Source: Myxococcales bacterium (GTDB lineage: Bacteria; Myxococcota; Myxococcia; Myxococcales; Anaeromyxobacteraceae). Taken from it: a stretch of DNA of 6,281 nucleotides. Where the stretch lies: contig JAJZTO010000169.1 in the NCBI GenBank assembly GCA_021848865.1, positions 1 through 6,281 on the forward strand, read 5' to 3'. Below are positions 3,976-6,281 of this stretch, one piece after another. The notes beneath the pieces are model-generated. The model was given only the letters and a program-made list of their open reading frames with translations, had not been told where the DNA came from and made no database searches. Numbering within the stretch: the first letter of the stretch is position 1; each line of letters starts with the position of its first letter. Position numbers and translations under genes: made by a program.

Positions 3976-6281
3976 GCGATCGCCAGCCGCAGGCGTTGCC
4001 GCAGCTGGAGGTGCTCCTCGCTGGCGGCGAACCGGAGGAGGGCCTGGAGGTCGGGCCGCGCCCGGACCGCCTCGCCCACCTCCGCCGCCTCCTCGGGGCG
4101 GGAGGGCGGCGCGCCGCCGTCGTGGAGCACCAGCTCCAGGGCCGCGGGGACGTCGGCCGCGAGCAGGAGCCCGGCGCGGTCCCCGGTGGCCGAGAGGGCC
4201 CCGTACCAGGCGACGAGGTCGGCCGGCTCGCCCGCCACCCGGCGGGACAGCTCCTCCAGGGTGCGCCGCAGCCGGCGCGGCACCACCCGCGCCGCCTGCC
4301 GGACCAGCCCCTCGCCCGGATCGCCGATCCCGTCGAAGGCCGGCACCGCCTGCCGGACCGCCGCCGCCAGCATCTCGGCGAGCCGGCCCGGGCCCAGGTG
4401 CTCGGCCAGCCCGGTGCCGGCGCGGATCCGGGCCGCCACCCGGGCGAGGAGGAAGCGCTGCTCCGGGAGCGAGTGGCGCCGGGAGAACTCCGCCCCGATC
4501 CGCACCCGCGCGGCGGGGGTGGCGTCGAGGGCCAGGCCCGCGCCCTCGCCGTCCTCCACCAGGGTGAAGTCCTCGGCGCCGAGCACGCGGCCCAGCTCCT
4601 CCAGCAGGCGCCGCACCGGGTGGCCGGCGCGGGTGCGGGCGCCGCGCTCCGAGGGCTCGGCCACCAGGCGCGCCAGCGGCTCGCCGACCAGGGCCAGCAG
4701 CTCCGAGAGGGGACCGCGATCGAGCGGGTGCCGCAGCGCCTCCCAGTCCTCCGCGGCCAGCACCCGGCTGGTCTGGGCCGGGGCGTGGGGCGCGTTCTCC
4801 TCGTGGAACGGCTGCTCCACGGCGGGATCGGCGGCGCGGAGGAAGCGCAGCACCCCGGCGGCGACGAAGGCACCGTCGTGCTGGCGGGTGCGCTGGAAGA
4901 GGCGGAAGAGGGCGCGCCAGGAGTCGGCGCGGCCGGGCTCGGCCTCCAGCACCTGGCGGTGGAGGGCCAGCGCCTCCGCCGGCGCCTCCCCGGCCAGCGC
5001 CTCCGCCAGCGCCTCGCGCGCCGCCAGGCTGCCGGGCTCCTCGGCGAGGGCCTCGCGGAGCAGGACCGCGGCCCGCGCCGGCTGGCGCAGGGTGCCGGTG
5101 AGGATGCGGCCGGCCCGCAGCCGGGCGGCCAGCCGCAGGGCGGGATCGGCGCCGTCCCGGGCGGCGCGCTCCAGGGCGGACACCAGGCCGGGGAGGTCGT
5201 CGGAGCGCTCGCGCACCCGCGCCAGCTGCTCCAGCGCCGCGGCGTCGGCGGGAGCCAGCTCCAGCGCCTGCTCGGCCAGGGCCGCGGCGGTCGCGGTGTC
5301 GCCGAAGCCCTCGGCGCGGACCTCGGACAGCTCCAGCAGGTGGGCCACGCGCTCGGGCGTCGCCTGGCCCGGGAGCGCCACCAGCCGGCGCAGGGCGTCG
5401 GCCGCGGCCGGCCAGTTCCGCGCCTCCCGGTGGGCCTGGGCCAGGCGGGACAGCGCCCCGGCGTGGCCCGGAGCGGCCGCCAGCACCGCGTTCAGGTGGC
5501 TCATGGCCCGCGCCCGGTCGGCGAGCGGGCCCTGGTAGAGCGCCGCCAGCTCTCCGTGGAGCTCCAGCGGGGAGAGGTCGCCGCCCTCGACGTGGAGGCA
5601 GGCGGTGAGGTCGCGCGCCGCCTCCGCGGCGCGCCCCTCGCTCGCCAGCAGCCGGCCGCGCAGGAGCAGCGCCGTTCCCCAGGACGGGCGCAGCGCCAGC
5701 GCCTGATCCAGCGCGGCGACGGCCCGCGGCCGGTCGTCGAGCTGCTCGGCCGCCACCCGGGCGGCCGCCACCCACTCCTCCGCCGCGCGGGAGGGAAGCG
5801 CCTCGGAGCGGGCGCGGGTCTCGCGCAGCTCGCAGAGGTCGGCCGCGCTCCCGGAGTCGCGCAGCAGGAAGACCAGGCGCTCGGCCAGCTCCAGGTCGCC
5901 GGGATCGCGCGCCAGGGCCTCGCGGAGGTCGGCCACGGCCGCGGCGCGGTCGCCCATCCGGACCAGGGCCACCTCCGCCGCCTGGCCCAGGGCGGAGGCG
6001 GCGGCCGTCCCGTCGCGGGAAGCGGCCGCCTCGCCGCGCAGCGCCTGGTGGGCCGCCGGCCAGTCCTGGGCGCGGACCAGGAGCCGGCGCAGCCCCTGCA
6101 GCGCCGGGAGCAGGCCGGGGCCGTGGGCCAGGGCGCGCTGGTAGGCGGCGCGAGCGCGGTCCTCGTCGCCGCCGTCCTCCCAGGCCTCGCCGGCGCGCAG
6201 GGCCGCCTCCGCCGTGGCCGTCGGCCCGCCCGCCGCCGCCTCGCGCGCCTCCCAGAGCGCCGCCAGGTCGGCGAAACGCTC
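3972..6281 (-). CDS. Large TPR-repeat protein with uncharacterised C-terminal region (N-terminus outside window)
   Basis: The frame is open without a stop from the right window edge, giving 769 visible residues. A GTG at 5972 is only an internal valine, because homologous-looking repeat sequence continues upstream of it. Residues 1-480 are helical repeats of TPR type. Units include DRARAAYQRALAHGPG (about 41), AVADLREALARDPGD (about 115), RAVAALDQALALRPSW (about 186), RAMSHLNAVLAAAPGH (about 258), LAEQALELAPAD (about 335) and AVLLREALAEEPGS (about 405). A linker with an acidic/His-rich patch (PFHEENAPHAP, about 491) leads into a globular helical region, about 520-769. That region contains DFTLVEDGEGAGLALD, PEQRFLLARVAARIRAGT and, at 700-709, GDRAGLLLAA. 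TPR arrays act as protein-interaction scaffolds, and very large TPR proteins are common in myxobacteria; the partner is unknown. No lysine occurs in the visible 769 residues. Any signal peptide would lie outside the window. Confidence 0.88.
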   Translation of the reverse strand, partial: ERFADLAALWEAREAAAGGPTATAEAALRAGEAWEDGGDEDRARAAYQRALAHGPGLLPALQGLRRLLVRAQDWPAAHQALRGEAAASRDGTAAASALGQAAEVALVRMGDRAAAVADLREALARDPGDLELAERLVFLLRDSGSAADLCELRETRARSEALPSRAAEEWVAAARVAAEQLDDRPRAVAALDQALALRPSWGTALLLRGRLLASEGRAAEAARDLTACLHVEGGDLSPLELHGELAALYQGPLADRARAMSHLNAVLAAAPGHAGALSRLAQAHREARNWPAAADALRRLVALPGQATPERVAHLLELSEVRAEGFGDTATAAALAEQALELAPADAAALEQLARVRERSDDLPGLVSALERAARDGADPALRLAARLRAGRILTGTLRQPARAAVLLREALAEEPGSLAAREALAEALAGEAPAEALALHRQVLEAEPGRADSWRALFRLFQRTRQHDGAFVAAGVLRFLRAADPAVEQPFHEENAPHAPAQTSRVLAAEDWEALRHPLDRGPLSELLALVGEPLARLVAEPSERGARTRAGHPVRRLLEELGRVLGAEDFTLVEDGEGAGLALDATPAARVRIGAEFSRRHSLPEQRFLLARVAARIRAGTGLAEHLGPGRLAEMLAAAVRQAVPAFDGIGDPGEGLVRQAARVVPRRLRRTLEELSRRVAGEPADLVAWYGALSATGDRAGLLLAADVPAALELVLHDGGAPPSRPEEAAEVGEAVRARPDLQALLRFAASEEHLQLRQRLRLAIA

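Noticed and set aside
4186..5538. Plus-strand open frame of 450 codons inside the TPR gene
   Set aside because: Its Ser/Arg/Ala-rich composition without motifs is typical of an antisense shadow of a GC-rich gene.
3217..5775. Long minus-strand frame of over 850 codons across the cinA-like gene and the TPR gene
   Set aside because: It is low-complexity Gly/Ala/Arg/Pro sequence in another frame and conflicts with the conserved cinA-like motifs and the TPR periodicity.
5970..5972. GTG as the start of the TPR protein
   Set aside because: The frame stays open for 103 more codons to the window edge, and that stretch contains further TPR-like helices (for example DRARAAYQRALAHG), so the codon is an internal valine.

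Overview
The window is very GC-rich and gene-dense. Arginine and alanine dominate the proteins, lysine is scarce, and GTG starts are used. Gene content and protein style suggest a myxobacterium-like member of Myxococcota (former Deltaproteobacteria), perhaps close to Anaeromyxobacter. That placement comes from recognition and composition only. No RNA gene, CRISPR array, insertion sequence or phage gene is visible, and no intergenic gap exceeds about 65 bases.

Plus strand, positions 1-3975, six genes in a row: the 3' end of the branch-migration helicase gene recG; a 181-aa protein with three zinc-ribbon motifs and a Pro/Glu-rich linker; a plant-type threonine synthase (thrC); a 115-aa protein with two predicted membrane segments; a thymidylate kinase (tmk) with an unusual Walker A loop; and a stand-alone CinA N-terminal-type (MoCF-fold) protein. 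thrC to the membrane protein and the membrane protein to tmk are joined by 4-base GTGA stop/start overlaps, so these three are almost certainly translated from one mRNA. recG and the zinc-ribbon gene are 9 bases apart. The 61-base gap before thrC holds a GC hairpin and a weak promoter-like pair. The 38-base gap before the cinA-like gene holds a small hairpin and a good Shine-Dalgarno sequence.

Minus strand, positions 3972-6281: one long gene, open to the right edge, encodes at least 769 residues of TPR-type helical repeats followed by a C-terminal globular region I cannot assign. It converges on the cinA-like gene, and the two stop codons share a single CTAG palindrome, leaving no space for a terminator between them.

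The plus-strand genes form a mixed housekeeping cluster (recombination, threonine synthesis, dTTP supply, probable nucleotide salvage or repair) rather than a dedicated pathway. I see no clear new defence or mobile system. The most notable points are the lysine-to-threonine change in the Tmk P-loop, the complete absence of lysine from Tmk and from the visible TPR protein, the orphan C-terminal region of the TPR protein, and the shared-stop convergent junction.
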